In this document: one piece after another, positions 26,530 through 34,733 of the stretch
Layout: each line of letters opens with the position of its first letter
Numbering within the stretch: the first letter of the stretch is position 1
Source: Pantanalinema sp. GBBB05
GTDB lineage: Bacteria > Cyanobacteriota > Cyanobacteriia > Leptolyngbyales > Leptolyngbyaceae
Length of the DNA stretch: 64,000 nucleotides
Reading direction: 5' to 3'
NCBI GenBank assembly: GCA_016743235.1
Contig: VRZD01000002.1
Location: forward strand, 124,001 to 188,000
Translations under genes and position numbers: made by a program
Notes under the pieces: generated by a model
Databases searched by the model: none
Told to the model about the DNA's origin: nothing
The model's input: the letters and a program-made list of their open reading frames with translations, nothing else

Positions 26530-27165
26530 ATGTGGGGCAAAGTCATTAAGGAGATTAAGCAAAACAGTCACCCCGCGATCGTGGTTGTGATTGGAGCGGT
26601 CTTGTTGCTGGCAGGGGGCGGCTGGTTACTGGGACGATCGCTGTCTGAATCCGCTTTGCCAACGGCTGGCATTGATGCGCCTCCCCGTGAGCCTTTAGTG
26701 ACTCAATCTTCGCCTCTTCCCGATCAAGCGATCTCGTCTCCATCGCCGCCGACGATTGCTCAACCAAGCCCGACACCGTCAGCGATCGCGCAAACCCCAG
26801 TCACTTCAGGCGCAAATGTGGGTCGTCCGGGCGGATTGCGGATTAGTAACCCGACTGAGTATCCGATTCGGGTGGCTGTACTGGCGAAAAAAACGGCTAG
26901 CACTCCAGAGTCAGTCACAGCCGATAACTCATTTGGCAGTTATGAGCCTCCTGCTCATTGGGATTTTGAACCGGGGGAGGGAGCAACGAAAGGGCTAATT
27001 GTGTCGTTGCCCGATCGCAAATTGAAAGTAAAGAAAGGCGATGTGGTGGTGGCGTTTGCTCAGGATGGTTCCCGCCGGTACTGGGGGCCGTATGTGATTG
27101 GTGACACGCCTAGCCCAAGGTGGAATCCTAAAGGGGCTGAATGGCTATTGGTATTAGACCCTTAA
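26530..27165 (+). CDS. Single-pass membrane protein with Pro-rich linker
   Basis: A 211-residue protein. Residues about 15-34 (AIVVVIGAVLLLAGGGWLLG) form a membrane helix. A Ser/Pro/Gln-rich linker of about 65 residues follows, then a conserved globular end with GGLRISNPTEYPIRVAVL and RYWGPYVIGDTPSPRW. The outer domain may be periplasmic. The open frame begins at 26488, but the ATG at 26530 (MWGKVI) is chosen because it starts just before the helix. Its stop overlaps the convergent HNH gene by 4 bases (TTAA). No function is known to me. Confidence 0.72.
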   Translation: MWGKVIKEIKQNSHPAIVVVIGAVLLLAGGGWLLGRSLSESALPTAGIDAPPREPLVTQSSPLPDQAISSPSPPTIAQPSPTPSAIAQTPVTSGANVGRPGGLRISNPTEYPIRVAVLAKKTASTPESVTADNSFGSYEPPAHWDFEPGEGATKGLIVSLPDRKLKVKKGDVVVAFAQDGSRRYWGPYVIGDTPSPRWNPKGAEWLLVLDP

Positions 27166-28142
27166 GGTTTAACGGATGTCTTAATTTGATTCAACTTAAT
27201 ACTAAGTTGGTCGCGATCAGGATATTTCTCCTCATCACAATATAGTTCGCTAACAAATCGAATTAAATCATCGATCGTGCACGGCTTATCAGAGCCACCA
27301 TTCCAGGTATGAAATTCTTTGTGAACTTCTTCCCGAAGCGTAATTAGGTTATCTATACTGGCAGCCAAATGTGGATACCTTTCTTGAGAGAAGATATGGT
27401 GAGCTACCACATTAAATTTGTTATGTTTCTTAGGTTTTATTCCGGTAATTTGGCAGCAATTTTTATCTCTTTTCTTCGCAGCATCTTTAGCCGCTTGAAT
27501 CTTCTTATTTTTTGATGCTTCTTCATCAATTAAGACTTTGAATGTCTTTTTACCCACGATTTCAACGGCGAGACACCATTCCTGTCTATCTTTATTTTTT
27601 AAGTTAGTGCCTAATTCCTTACATAATTTGTATAAACCAGATAAGGAGTAATAGCGTACTCCTTCAATATCATCAAAATCTTTACCCAGTATCATGGGAT
27701 CTGTTTTTTTGATATTATCAAACGCCTGGTTAAGCCTGGCATAGCTTGTACAAAGAATATTAACAACATCTTTTTTTGATAAAAAGTGTCGATTATTTCT
27801 TAATGTTAAAGAGTAACAGTTATCCAATACCTTTTGTCTAACAAAAGCATTTCGGATCTTTTCCTTATGCTTAGTTACAAACTCTACTATTCGCTCCCAT
27901 ATCGTCTTTTGCTCAATTGTATCCATATATTTTGCAATTGCAAAAGCACCTTGATATGAGAATAAGCGTTCTTTCCAGGTTTTGTTTATATAGATAAAAT
28001 GGTCATTCTCTTTTAAGTCCCACTGGTCGTTGGGATCTGAATCAAAAAAATCAATAATTTCATCCAGTCGCTCTGGCGTGATTTCAAGAGCGATAGCAAG
28101 GTCTTTCTCTCGAATAGTAAAATCTGAAGTCTTCTTAGCCAT
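27162..28142 (-). CDS. HNH endonuclease
   Basis: A 326-residue protein. The C-terminal third holds an HNH site: CQITG at 230-234, VAHHIFSQ at 246-253, ASIDNLITL at 261-269 and HKEFHTW at 274-280, with TIDDLIRFV further on, a pattern seen in phage and mobile HNH enzymes. The N-terminal 200 residues are helical and have no named domain. It probably nicks or cuts DNA. It begins 3 bases after the J-domain gene and is much AT-richer than its neighbours, suggesting joint transfer. HNH proteins also act in restriction, homing and phage defence; which applies here cannot be told. Confidence 0.82.
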   Translation of the reverse strand: MAKKTSDFTIREKDLAIALEITPERLDEIIDFFDSDPNDQWDLKENDHFIYINKTWKERLFSYQGAFAIAKYMDTIEQKTIWERIVEFVTKHKEKIRNAFVRQKVLDNCYSLTLRNNRHFLSKKDVVNILCTSYARLNQAFDNIKKTDPMILGKDFDDIEGVRYYSLSGLYKLCKELGTNLKNKDRQEWCLAVEIVGKKTFKVLIDEEASKNKKIQAAKDAAKKRDKNCCQITGIKPKKHNKFNVVAHHIFSQERYPHLAASIDNLITLREEVHKEFHTWNGGSDKPCTIDDLIRFVSELYCDEEKYPDRDQLSIKLNQIKTSVKP

Positions 28143-28145
28143 AAT

Positions 28146-28757
28146 CTAAGCCTGGGCAGTAATGCTTTTATACATGGTGTTAAGACGATCGAAGATTTGG
28201 GCATCTCCGGTATTAGGAACGTCCGGATGATAGATCTTACTTAATGCTCGATAGACATTTTTGATATCATCATCGCTAGCAGTTTGAGGATCTAAATTAA
28301 ATACTTGCCAAGGCTTGAAGTAGTTAAATATATTAATGCCGTTAATACAGCCATAGCCTTCTTGATTAGTTTCTTCTGGCAAAACATCGACAAACTTCCG
28401 ATATAGCTTTTCCCAACTTTCTTTTTGATTAAAATTCAGATCATCCATGCCATCAGTAGCCATTTTGAAGGAACCAGCCTTCTTTAGCTCTGTTGTACTC
28501 TTAACTTCGAAGTGCTTATAAATAGCTGCTTTAAGTTGAGTAAGGGTTAGAGGCTTTGCTTTAGTCGCCTTTTGTGTTGAATTAGCAGCCTTAGCCTTGG
28601 TAGGTTTCGGATCTTTTTTCCTATAGTTATCAATAACAAAGTAAGCAAACTTTTCCAGACTAGTTGAATCTAGTTCATTAGTTTCTAAGATTCTGGTAAT
28701 CTCATCTCGAATCAGGCAATTCAAAACCACTTCAGACTTTGCTTTTGCTGTAGGCAT
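28146..28757 (-). CDS. Protein with C-terminal J domain (DnaJ-like)
   Basis: A 203-residue protein. The C-terminal 55 residues form a short J domain with the HPD motif at 177-179 in IYHPDVPNTGD, preceded by PWQVFNLDPQTASDDDI and followed by FDRLNTMYKSI. J domains stimulate Hsp70 ATPase. The N-terminal part has a helical segment, then a Lys/Ala-rich linker at about 46-68, and a middle domain (LTLTQLKAAIYKHF) I do not recognise. It is co-transcribed with the HNH gene. No strong ribosome-binding site is seen before the ATG. J domain placement at the C-terminus is unusual but not unknown. Confidence 0.78.
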   Translation of the reverse strand: MPTAKAKSEVVLNCLIRDEITRILETNELDSTSLEKFAYFVIDNYRKKDPKPTKAKAANSTQKATKAKPLTLTQLKAAIYKHFEVKSTTELKKAGSFKMATDGMDDLNFNQKESWEKLYRKFVDVLPEETNQEGYGCINGINIFNYFKPWQVFNLDPQTASDDDIKNVYRALSKIYHPDVPNTGDAQIFDRLNTMYKSITAQA

Positions 28758-28812
28758 AATTCAGTGCTCAATTTCTACGATAGCTTCCTTATTTTTATGA
28801 AGTAACGTCAAT

Positions 28813-29047
28813 TTAGCAATGTCGATCGCTTCCCCTTCTGCACCATTTCCATAACATTAGTAGCAAGCGATACAGCACCTGATGATTAGGACTCTCTAAA
28901 GCTGTGAAATCTTGGTTTATCTAGGATTTAATGCGAAGCTCTATCTCCTCAATCAGAGTGCCCGCGATCGTTCCGGGACTAACAACGCTTTTTTATTAAA
29001 AATTCATTCTGAACATAAATTTCTGATAAAGTTTTGCGTGGATTCAT
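28813..29047 (-). pseudogene. Possible gene remnant upstream of the J-domain/HNH pair
   Basis: Translation of the minus strand from an ATG at 29047 gives MNPRKTLSEIYVQNEFLIKK and then a stop. A second frame continues with SPGTIAGTLIEEIELRIKS, a TAG, and DFTALESPNHQVLYRLLLML to a stop near 28813. The amino-acid character is protein-like, so this may be a decayed gene with one frameshift and one nonsense change. No family is recognised and chance is possible. The rest of 28758-29186 shows only a hairpin near 29155. Confidence 0.25.
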
Positions 29048-29154
29048 CCCAGCCTAACGGCTGATCACTAAATCTTCGCTATGCACCCTGTTGGAGTCCA
29101 CTTAGCTACTTAGATTAATCGCAATTGCCTCTACCCTTCGCATCTCGTCCTTCT

Positions 29155-29180
29155 AGACCTAAGCCTTACAGCTTTGGTCT
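29155..29180. terminator. Hairpin just after the 21-bp array ORF
   Basis: The arms AGACCTAAGC and GCTTTGGTCT pair over 10 positions with one mismatch and a 6-base loop. It begins 7 bases past the stop of the minus-strand repeat ORF. No T run follows on that strand, so its role as a terminator is uncertain. Confidence 0.35.
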
Positions 29181-29186
29181 TCAGTG

Positions 29187-29477
29187 TTAAGGGGCAATCA
29201 TTAACGGCTGAATGTTTTGGCCTAGCGGCTGAATGTCAGACTTTAGCAGCTTAATGTTTTTGGTTAGCGCGTTAAAGTTTTTGGTTAGCGCGTTAAAGTC
29301 TGACCTTAACGCCTGAATGTTTTTGCTTAGCGGCTGAATGTTGAACATTAACGGCTTAAAGTTTTTGGTTAGCGCCTTAAAGTTTTTGGTTAGCGCGTTA
29401 AAGTCTGACCTTAACGCCTGAATGTTTTTGCTTAGCAGCTGAATGTTTTGGCTTAAATGTCCTATCGAGGATCGCAA
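29187..29477 (-). CDS. Short heptad-repeat (coiled-coil) protein encoded by a 21-bp array
   Basis: A 96-residue frame with TTG as the start at 29477, right after a TAGGAGG sequence. The spacing to TTG is only 2 bases, which is short. The protein is almost entirely heptads of the form x-x-N-F/I-x-x-L, such as SKNIQAL, RSDFNAL and TKNFKAL; Leu is kept in each unit and F/I three places before it, the classic a/d pattern of a coiled coil. Leu codons differ (CTA, TTA, CTG) while Leu is kept, which fits selection on protein. It starts 6 bases after the molybdopterin oxidoreductase gene. No function is known. Confidence 0.5.
   Translation of the reverse strand: MRSSIGHLSQNIQLLSKNIQALRSDFNALTKNFKALTKNFKPLMFNIQPLSKNIQALRSDFNALTKNFNALTKNIKLLKSDIQPLGQNIQPLMIAP
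29201..29452. repeat. Tandem array, twelve 21-bp units
   Basis: Units begin at 29201 and every 21 bases thereafter up to 29432; a thirteenth starts and stops at 29453. The core is close to TTAGCG-CGTTAAAG-TTTTTGG with variants TTAACGCCTGAATG and TTAGCGGCTGAATG. Units at 29264-29326 and 29369-29431 are nearly identical and lie 105 bases apart, showing a five-unit block duplication. Only one minus-strand frame stays open through all units. Confidence 0.9.
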
Positions 29478-29483
29478 AACCTC

Positions 29484-30206
29484 CTACAGTCCAGCAAACC
29501 ACTCATAGCCCAAGTCTTCCCAGTAACCCTTACGGGGCATTAACTCACTGGTAAACGTCACCCGCGTCACCCACTTACTCAACTTGTAGCCCAACTTAAT
29601 CGGCGACGCTAACCGTAACGGTGCCCCATTCTCGATCGGCAACGACTCCCCATTTTTCTGATACGCCAGCACCGTCTGGGGATGTAACGCCGACGCTAAA
29701 TCCCAACTGCCGTAATAGCCATCCGCTGACCAGAAATAGACATACCGTACCCCTGGTTTCAGTTGCGCCAATCGGGCTAACTCCCGCATCTGAATCCCAC
29801 CCCACTGGACGATCGCCGCCCAACCTTCCACACAGACATGCCGGATTACCATCGACGTTTGCGGCATGGCGTAAATCGTCTTCAGATCCAGACTCAGCGG
29901 CTGATTCACGTCCCCATCGATCGTCAAGCGAAACGTTGTCGGATCCAGTTCTGGTGTAAATCGAAAACTATTCACCAGTAACGCCTCTGGTTCGATCTCG
30001 CTGATCGGAAACTCTGGCACCAATTTCTGCGAGTTTTGCAGTAACTCCTCAACCCTCTGGTTCAGTGGCTCAAATGCTCGTCCAGCCAAACCCTCTGCCA
30101 GCGTTAACCCAATACTGCCAAACATCACACTGCCCCCTGACCATGCCAACAACCGCAGGAAACGCTGACGAGTTAGCAATTCTTGCTCATCCGGTGTATG
30201 CGTCAT
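29484..30206 (-). CDS. Molybdopterin-dependent oxidoreductase (MsrP/YedY-like catalytic subunit)
   Basis: A 240-residue sulfite-oxidase-fold protein. RHVCVEGWAAIVQWGG supplies the cysteine that ligates molybdenum, and YVYFWSADGYYGS and PLRLASPIKLGYK belong to the cofactor-binding region. The N-terminus has a hydrophobic stretch (LLAWSGGSVMFGSIGL) after RQRFLR; it is a membrane anchor or a degenerate Tat-type signal, with no strict twin-arginine motif. The partner cytochrome b gene ends 3 bases upstream, so electron flow from membrane heme to the molybdenum centre is likely. The substrate is not fixed; YedY repairs oxidised methionines in other bacteria. Confidence 0.88.
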   Translation of the reverse strand: MTHTPDEQELLTRQRFLRLLAWSGGSVMFGSIGLTLAEGLAGRAFEPLNQRVEELLQNSQKLVPEFPISEIEPEALLVNSFRFTPELDPTTFRLTIDGDVNQPLSLDLKTIYAMPQTSMVIRHVCVEGWAAIVQWGGIQMRELARLAQLKPGVRYVYFWSADGYYGSWDLASALHPQTVLAYQKNGESLPIENGAPLRLASPIKLGYKLSKWVTRVTFTSELMPRKGYWEDLGYEWFAGL

Positions 30207-30209
30207 CGG

Positions 30210-30812
30210 TTAATCCCAAAACATCGAATTCACTAGCCGATCGCCCCCTGCCCGCAACGCCAGCCAGGAATGCGCGATCGCAAACAAAATTACCGCTGGC
30301 ACCGTCAGAAAATGCACCACGCGCAAGGCAAACCAATCGCCAAAGCAGTCCACAATCCAGGGAAACTGCGCCGGTTTATACATGCCAATCCCGGTAAACA
30401 GCGCCAGCAACAGAATCGGAATAATCGCGGTATATGCCAACCGATGCCAGGCATAAATCCGTCGCTTGGGATTCTTGCCGACCTGCAATGCATTCAAATC
30501 ATTTTTGCCGACATAACGATGCCGCCAGCGCCGAGAAATCAATACATAAACGCCATACCACAGCAGATTCAGCGAGAAAAACCACATCCCGGCGAAGTGC
30601 CAATGTCGTCCTCCCGCTAACCAGCCACCCAGCAACCCAATGGGGGGAATGTGCCATCCTTCCCGTCCGCCAAATACCGGATTAGCGTTGTAAATCTGCA
30701 AGCCACTGGTCAACATAATGCTGAGGCTAACAATATTGATCCAATGGAACACCTTCGCCGCGATCGCTTGATCAAAGCGGGGTTTTGACTGAGAAGACAC
30801 CGATGGATTCAC
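30210..30812 (-). CDS. Membrane cytochrome b (b561/YedZ-like functional partner)
   Basis: A 200-residue protein with four hydrophobic helices. Histidines suited to heme ligation appear in KVFHWINIVSLSIML, HFAGMWFFSLNLLWY, YAWHRLAYTAIIPILLL and VVHFLTVPAVILFAIAHSWL. This is the cytochrome b/b6 type that pairs with soluble molybdopterin subunits. The start is GTG at 30812. Its stop is 3 bases before the oxidoreductase gene. It is expected to pass electrons from quinol to the molybdenum enzyme. Confidence 0.85.
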   Translation of the reverse strand: MNPSVSSQSKPRFDQAIAAKVFHWINIVSLSIMLTSGLQIYNANPVFGGREGWHIPPIGLLGGWLAGGRHWHFAGMWFFSLNLLWYGVYVLISRRWRHRYVGKNDLNALQVGKNPKRRIYAWHRLAYTAIIPILLLALFTGIGMYKPAQFPWIVDCFGDWFALRVVHFLTVPAVILFAIAHSWLALRAGGDRLVNSMFWD

Positions 30813-30951
30813 GGCAACAATCTGTAACCAAGTGATTGGTTACTACTGTATCGCAGAATGTTGAGGCTACGGGAACTACCAAAGGCTTTGCGCCATCACG
30901 CTGCTATTTTTTATTCCAACTAAAGTCAACTCAGGGGTATCACAACTTTCC

Positions 30952-32130
30952 CTAATCAGTTGTTTTAATCCCTAGTAGACGTTTGAGCTTAAACCAAGCG
31001 GAACGGAGCTTCCAGAACTTGCTTGTCTCCATAGCTGCAACTTTTACTTTCAGTTGTTCCAGCGCATAGAATGCTTGCTTTAAGTCCATCTCAGTATGTT
31101 GGGCTTGATGTTGAAAGCGATGGCTTTGCGCTTGTAACTGGCAGTTTTCCTCTTGGAGGTGTTGATTTTGTGCCTGTAATTGAGTCAGCTCTGCATATAA
31201 ATAGCGTTCTCCTGCCTCCATTTGTCCCATCAAGCACTGCAACCGATGGAATTCGGTTTCGCTAGTTGCAATGGTTGATAAGCGAGGATTGATCCACGTC
31301 TGAATACCATCTCCGAATGTCACTCGCTCACCAAACTCGGTTAGTGAAGTAGATTGGCAGGAATAGTCATTCAGCTTATACCAACCATTATCTCGAAACA
31401 ATTGCCGTAAATTTCGTTCAATATCGTGTGTATGAGTACCAATGTGCACTCGTTTAACTTTTTCGTTTAAAGCGACGATCGCTCCCCGCAAGACAACAAA
31501 TTCAGAACCTTGAATATCTAGATCAATTAAGTCAACTGATTCTACTGTGTTTAAGATCGAGGTCAGTCCTAAAGCTTTCACTCTCTTAACTGAATCTGAA
31601 GTAATGTCACCTTGGGCAATCGCTTGCCCGTACCACGTATCGGGCTTACCAATGTAAAAGAGAACTTCTCCATCCTGCTCATCAACAGCTGCCTCAATTA
31701 GGCTATGTTCGTCAGGATTAATCCCATTGTCTAGAAAATGTTGGTGCATCCACTGGAAGTGGGTTGGTTCTGCTTCCACCCCAATCAATCGCATTGGTAA
31801 ATCACCGTGGTACCGTCTCACCCCTATTGCCGCTCTAACCAGCCACCGACCAAAGCCTGCTCCCAGTTCAATCATGATAAATGAATCCTTGGCGGCAACT
31901 ATTGTCTCGAGAATGTCAATATATTCGTGGTATTCATCATCCAATGGTGGATAAGCAGCCTTACGGGCTACAGCTAGAGAATACCTCAGTGGTGTCCCAA
32001 AAATTTTTGTGAGTTTTTCACTGAAGGCAATCCGTTCTTGTACTCCCGGAAAATACCAGTGAGAATCCGGTGATATGGCATTTGAGCTAAGTTCTTCAAA
32101 CTTGCCAAAGATAGGGTGATATACAATCAT
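30952..32130 (-). CDS. FkbM family methyltransferase with C-terminal coiled coil
   Basis: A 392-residue protein. The methyltransferase core includes FIMIELGAGFGRW, LIGVEAEPTHFQWM and VDLIDLDIQGSEFVVLRGA, typical for FkbM enzymes that methylate glycan hydroxyls. From about residue 290 a Gln/Leu-rich coiled coil runs to residue 375. The tail KFWKLRSAWFKLKRLLG is a motif shared by many cyanobacterial glycan enzymes. It lies alone, away from the 1-18 kb cluster, with about 300 noncoding bases upstream. Confidence 0.88.
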   Translation of the reverse strand: MIVYHPIFGKFEELSSNAISPDSHWYFPGVQERIAFSEKLTKIFGTPLRYSLAVARKAAYPPLDDEYHEYIDILETIVAAKDSFIMIELGAGFGRWLVRAAIGVRRYHGDLPMRLIGVEAEPTHFQWMHQHFLDNGINPDEHSLIEAAVDEQDGEVLFYIGKPDTWYGQAIAQGDITSDSVKRVKALGLTSILNTVESVDLIDLDIQGSEFVVLRGAIVALNEKVKRVHIGTHTHDIERNLRQLFRDNGWYKLNDYSCQSTSLTEFGERVTFGDGIQTWINPRLSTIATSETEFHRLQCLMGQMEAGERYLYAELTQLQAQNQHLQEENCQLQAQSHRFQHQAQHTEMDLKQAFYALEQLKVKVAAMETSKFWKLRSAWFKLKRLLGIKTTD

Positions 32131-32427
32131 TTTATTTTTTCAGAAAATATTCTAGAAAGGATTATACTCTTTCGAAGGAATATTTTTGAGAAACATAAAT
32201 TCTATAAATTGACACAGACCTTACTGGGAGAGCTACTGTGCCTACATAAGATCGTTGAATTAGACAAGTAAATCAGCCTGAGACTAATTTGCTCTCCCAA
32301 CCTGTTGATGACGGTTGGCAAGTTCCAATAACACGTAATCTCCCGTCTAGACTTTAAGGTGCTCCCTTCAGAGAAATCGAAAGGCTTATGGTCTACCCAA
32401 TGGTTTGCCAAGGTTCCGCAGCTATTT
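32131..32427. other. Intergenic region with a long-range inverted repeat
   Basis: No gene is seen here. It separates the divergent FkbM and DUF167 genes. The arms TGGGAGAGC (32225-32233) and GCTCTCCCA (32291-32299) pair perfectly over 9 bases with a 57-base spacer. An AT-rich stretch near 32131-32200 is a likely FkbM promoter region. Confidence 0.4.
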
Positions 32428-32655
32428 ATGAAAATCATTAGTGTCAAAGTCAAACCCAACTCTAAACAGCAATCCGTTCGGCAAGAAGCCGATGGTAGTT
32501 TCACGGTTCACCTGAAATCACCCCCCGTAGACGGCAAAGCTAACACCGAATTAATTCAACTGCTGACCAAAGAATTTAATGTGCCGAAATCCTGGATTCG
32601 GATTAAATCTGGGCTGTCTTCCCGCAGCAAATTAATTGAAATTGCAGAGGCATGA
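32428..32655 (+). CDS. DUF167 (YggU) family protein
   Basis: A 75-residue protein that matches the YggU family from end to end: [39 protein letters not shown], and [18 protein letters not shown]. The family has an alpha/beta fold and an unknown role. The ATG at 32428 is chosen because residues before it (from 32359) do not match. It precedes pdxJ by 60 bases on the same strand. Confidence 0.9.
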   Translation: MKIISVKVKPNSKQQSVRQEADGSFTVHLKSPPVDGKANTELIQLLTKEFNVPKSWIRIKSGLSSRSKLIEIAEA

Positions 32656-32715
32656 CGGGATCACGAGTTGCCAGATACGATAAAAAACGATCGTGTTTGT
32701 TAGGGAGCCTCGATT

Positions 32716-33438
32716 TTGCCGACATTAGGGGTAAACATTGACCATATTGCGACCATTCGCCAAGCCCGTCGCACTGTTGAACCAGATCCGATCGCTGCCG
32801 CCATTTTGGCAGAACTGGCCGGAGCCGATGGCATCACTGCCCATTTACGGGAAGATCGCCGCCATATTCAGGATCGCGATATTCAGTTGCTGCGCCAAAC
32901 CGTGCGGACTCACTTAAACCTGGAAATGGCCGCGACCGATGAAATGGTGGCGATCGCGCTCGACATTCAACCGGATTACATCACCTTAGTCCCAGAACGA
33001 CGGGAAGAAGTGACGACAGAAGGGGGCTTAGATATTGCCGGACAGGTCGATCGCTTAACGCAAGTCGTCGATACCTTACAGGGAGCCGAAATTCCGGTCA
33101 GCTTGTTTATCGATGCCGAACCCATCCAGATTGATGCAGCAGCAGCGACCCAAGCCAAATTCATCGAACTGCATACCGGGAAATATGCCGATGCCCATGA
33201 TGCGGCAACCCGCGATCGGGAACTCAAACATCTAGCTGATGGCTGTGCCCATGCCATTTCCGTAGGCTTGCGAGTCAATGCTGGACATGGGCTGACCTAC
33301 TGGAATGTCTATCCCGTCGCCTGCTTACCAGGGATGGAAGAACTGAACATTGGGCATACCATCATTAGTCGAGCCGCTCTCGTTGGGATGGAACGGGCCG
33401 TCCGCGAAATGAAGCAAGCAATTCGCGGTGAATTGTAA
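32716..33438 (+). CDS. pdxJ: Pyridoxine 5'-phosphate synthase
   Basis: A 240-residue TIM-barrel enzyme that condenses 1-deoxyxylulose 5-phosphate with aminoacetone-3-phosphate in the DXP-dependent vitamin B6 route. [55 protein letters not shown] and [12 protein letters not shown] are all present. The start is TTG at 32716, with AGGGAG at 32702. Length is normal. It is probably transcribed with DUF167. Confidence 0.96.
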   Translation: MPTLGVNIDHIATIRQARRTVEPDPIAAAILAELAGADGITAHLREDRRHIQDRDIQLLRQTVRTHLNLEMAATDEMVAIALDIQPDYITLVPERREEVTTEGGLDIAGQVDRLTQVVDTLQGAEIPVSLFIDAEPIQIDAAAATQAKFIELHTGKYADAHDAATRDRELKHLADGCAHAISVGLRVNAGHGLTYWNVYPVACLPGMEELNIGHTIISRAALVGMERAVREMKQAIRGEL

Positions 33439-33626
33439 TGATTTCCTGCTCAAACTCAGACCCGTGCTGCACTACAATCAGAAACGCAGCGATCGTTGGT
33501 ACGGCTATTTAGCTGCTGTCGCTCACTGTTAGGGCAAGGTGTTTAAACAACTTTAACCATTCGTTTGTACCCATTTGCCGAGCTTAACATTCCACCCTCG
33601 ACCCTCGAATCAGAGACCTCGATACC

Positions 33627-33956
33627 ATGACCACTTACTACTACGCTCTTGCCAGTCAGCGCTTTTTAATTGAAGAAGAACCCCTGGATGAAGTATTGCG
33701 CGAACGGACTCGCCACTATCAAGAACAGGAGAAAGAAATCGACTTCTGGCTAGTCAAACAGCCCGCTTTTTTAGAAGCACCCGAGTTAGCCGCCGTGAAA
33801 GCCAAGTGCCCCCAACCGGCAGCGGCAATTATTTCCACCAATCCTCAATTTATTACCTGGTTAAAACTACGCCTGGAATATGTCGCCACTGGTGAATTTC
33901 AGGCACCTTCAGATACAATTCCCAAACCATTGGATTCTTTGGCAGCTGTTTCCTAA
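33627..33956 (+). CDS. ycf54: Ycf54 / Mg-protoporphyrin monomethyl ester cyclase subunit
   Basis: A 109-residue protein of the DUF2488 family. It starts TTYYYALASQRFLIEEEPL and has ERTRHYQEQEKEIDFWLVKQ, PELAAVKAKCPQPAAAI and STNPQFITWLKLRLE, all near-identical in other cyanobacteria. Ycf54 is needed for stability and action of the aerobic AcsF cyclase that builds the fifth ring of chlorophyll. The next gene's ATG follows its TAA with no gap, so both are translated from one message. Confidence 0.95.
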   Translation: MTTYYYALASQRFLIEEEPLDEVLRERTRHYQEQEKEIDFWLVKQPAFLEAPELAAVKAKCPQPAAAIISTNPQFITWLKLRLEYVATGEFQAPSDTIPKPLDSLAAVS

Positions 33957-34733
33957 ATGATGTATCGCATTGCCCACAGGCTTCGGAGTTGGCTACCCCT
34001 GGCGGTCTTCACTGCATCAGGTGCGTTAGTAGCGATCGCTAGTATCGCTCAAACTCCTCCTCCGCTTCAACCCACTGCTGCCCCTGTGGGCAATTACCCT
34101 GCCTGCCAACCCCCCAACCCAGGCGAATATCTTCTGTTAGTGGTGAGTAAAACTACTGCCAGTCAGGAACAAGTGCGGCGATCGCTACCTTCCGGTGCTC
34201 CCACTATCGTTTGTAACTACCTGAATGATGTCGTCACGCGGGTCAGCGGCTTTACCACCGTCGAAACTGCCAACGCCTGGGCCCGCTACTTAAACGATTC
34301 CACAGGACTCGCCGCCTTCGTGGTGCGACCGGCTGAAGCGCCCTCAACGGCAAGGCAGCCAGTTCCAATCACACCAACTCCAGTTACCCAACCTTCACCC
34401 GTACCCAGCACCAGTCCCGCTGCCGCTACACCCCCTACAGCCTATAACCCCCAACCCTTAGGGGCAGGGTATGCCGTGTTAGTCGATTACTTCAATCAAC
34501 CCGCGATCGCCGGACAGGTGCAGCGATCCTTAGGCAAAAGTATAGGCTTAGTTTCCTATGGACAACGACCCTATCTTTTAGCCATATATTCCACGGATCC
34601 AAATGCTGTTAATACCATGTTTCAAACTCTGACCAATCAGGGATTTTGGACCGTTGTGGTCGATAGTCGGCGGGTGACCCTCCTCACACCCGCGATCGTC
34701 CTGCCCCAATCCACACCTGCCGCGAAGAATTAA
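33957..34733 (+). CDS. Secreted protein with SPOR-like sequence features
   Basis: A 258-residue protein with an N-terminal signal ([20 protein letters not shown]) and a likely cleavage site before QTPPP. A first domain ([20 protein letters not shown], ending [12 protein letters not shown]) and a second ([20 protein letters not shown]) each resemble the beta-alpha unit of SPOR-type peptidoglycan-binding repeats. A Pro/Thr/Ser-rich linker lies between. The family is not certain. Two ATG codons in tandem occur right after the ycf54 stop. The end overlaps the PTS gene by 4 bases. Confidence 0.68.
   Translation: MMYRIAHRLRSWLPLAVFTASGALVAIASIAQTPPPLQPTAAPVGNYPACQPPNPGEYLLLVVSKTTASQEQVRRSLPSGAPTIVCNYLNDVVTRVSGFTTVETANAWARYLNDSTGLAAFVVRPAEAPSTARQPVPITPTPVTQPSPVPSTSPAAATPPTAYNPQPLGAGYAVLVDYFNQPAIAGQVQRSLGKSIGLVSYGQRPYLLAIYSTDPNAVNTMFQTLTNQGFWTVVVDSRRVTLLTPAIVLPQSTPAAKN

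Noticed and set aside
29201..29452. CRISPR array
   Set aside because: The 21-bp units follow each other directly without unique spacers, and no cas genes are present.
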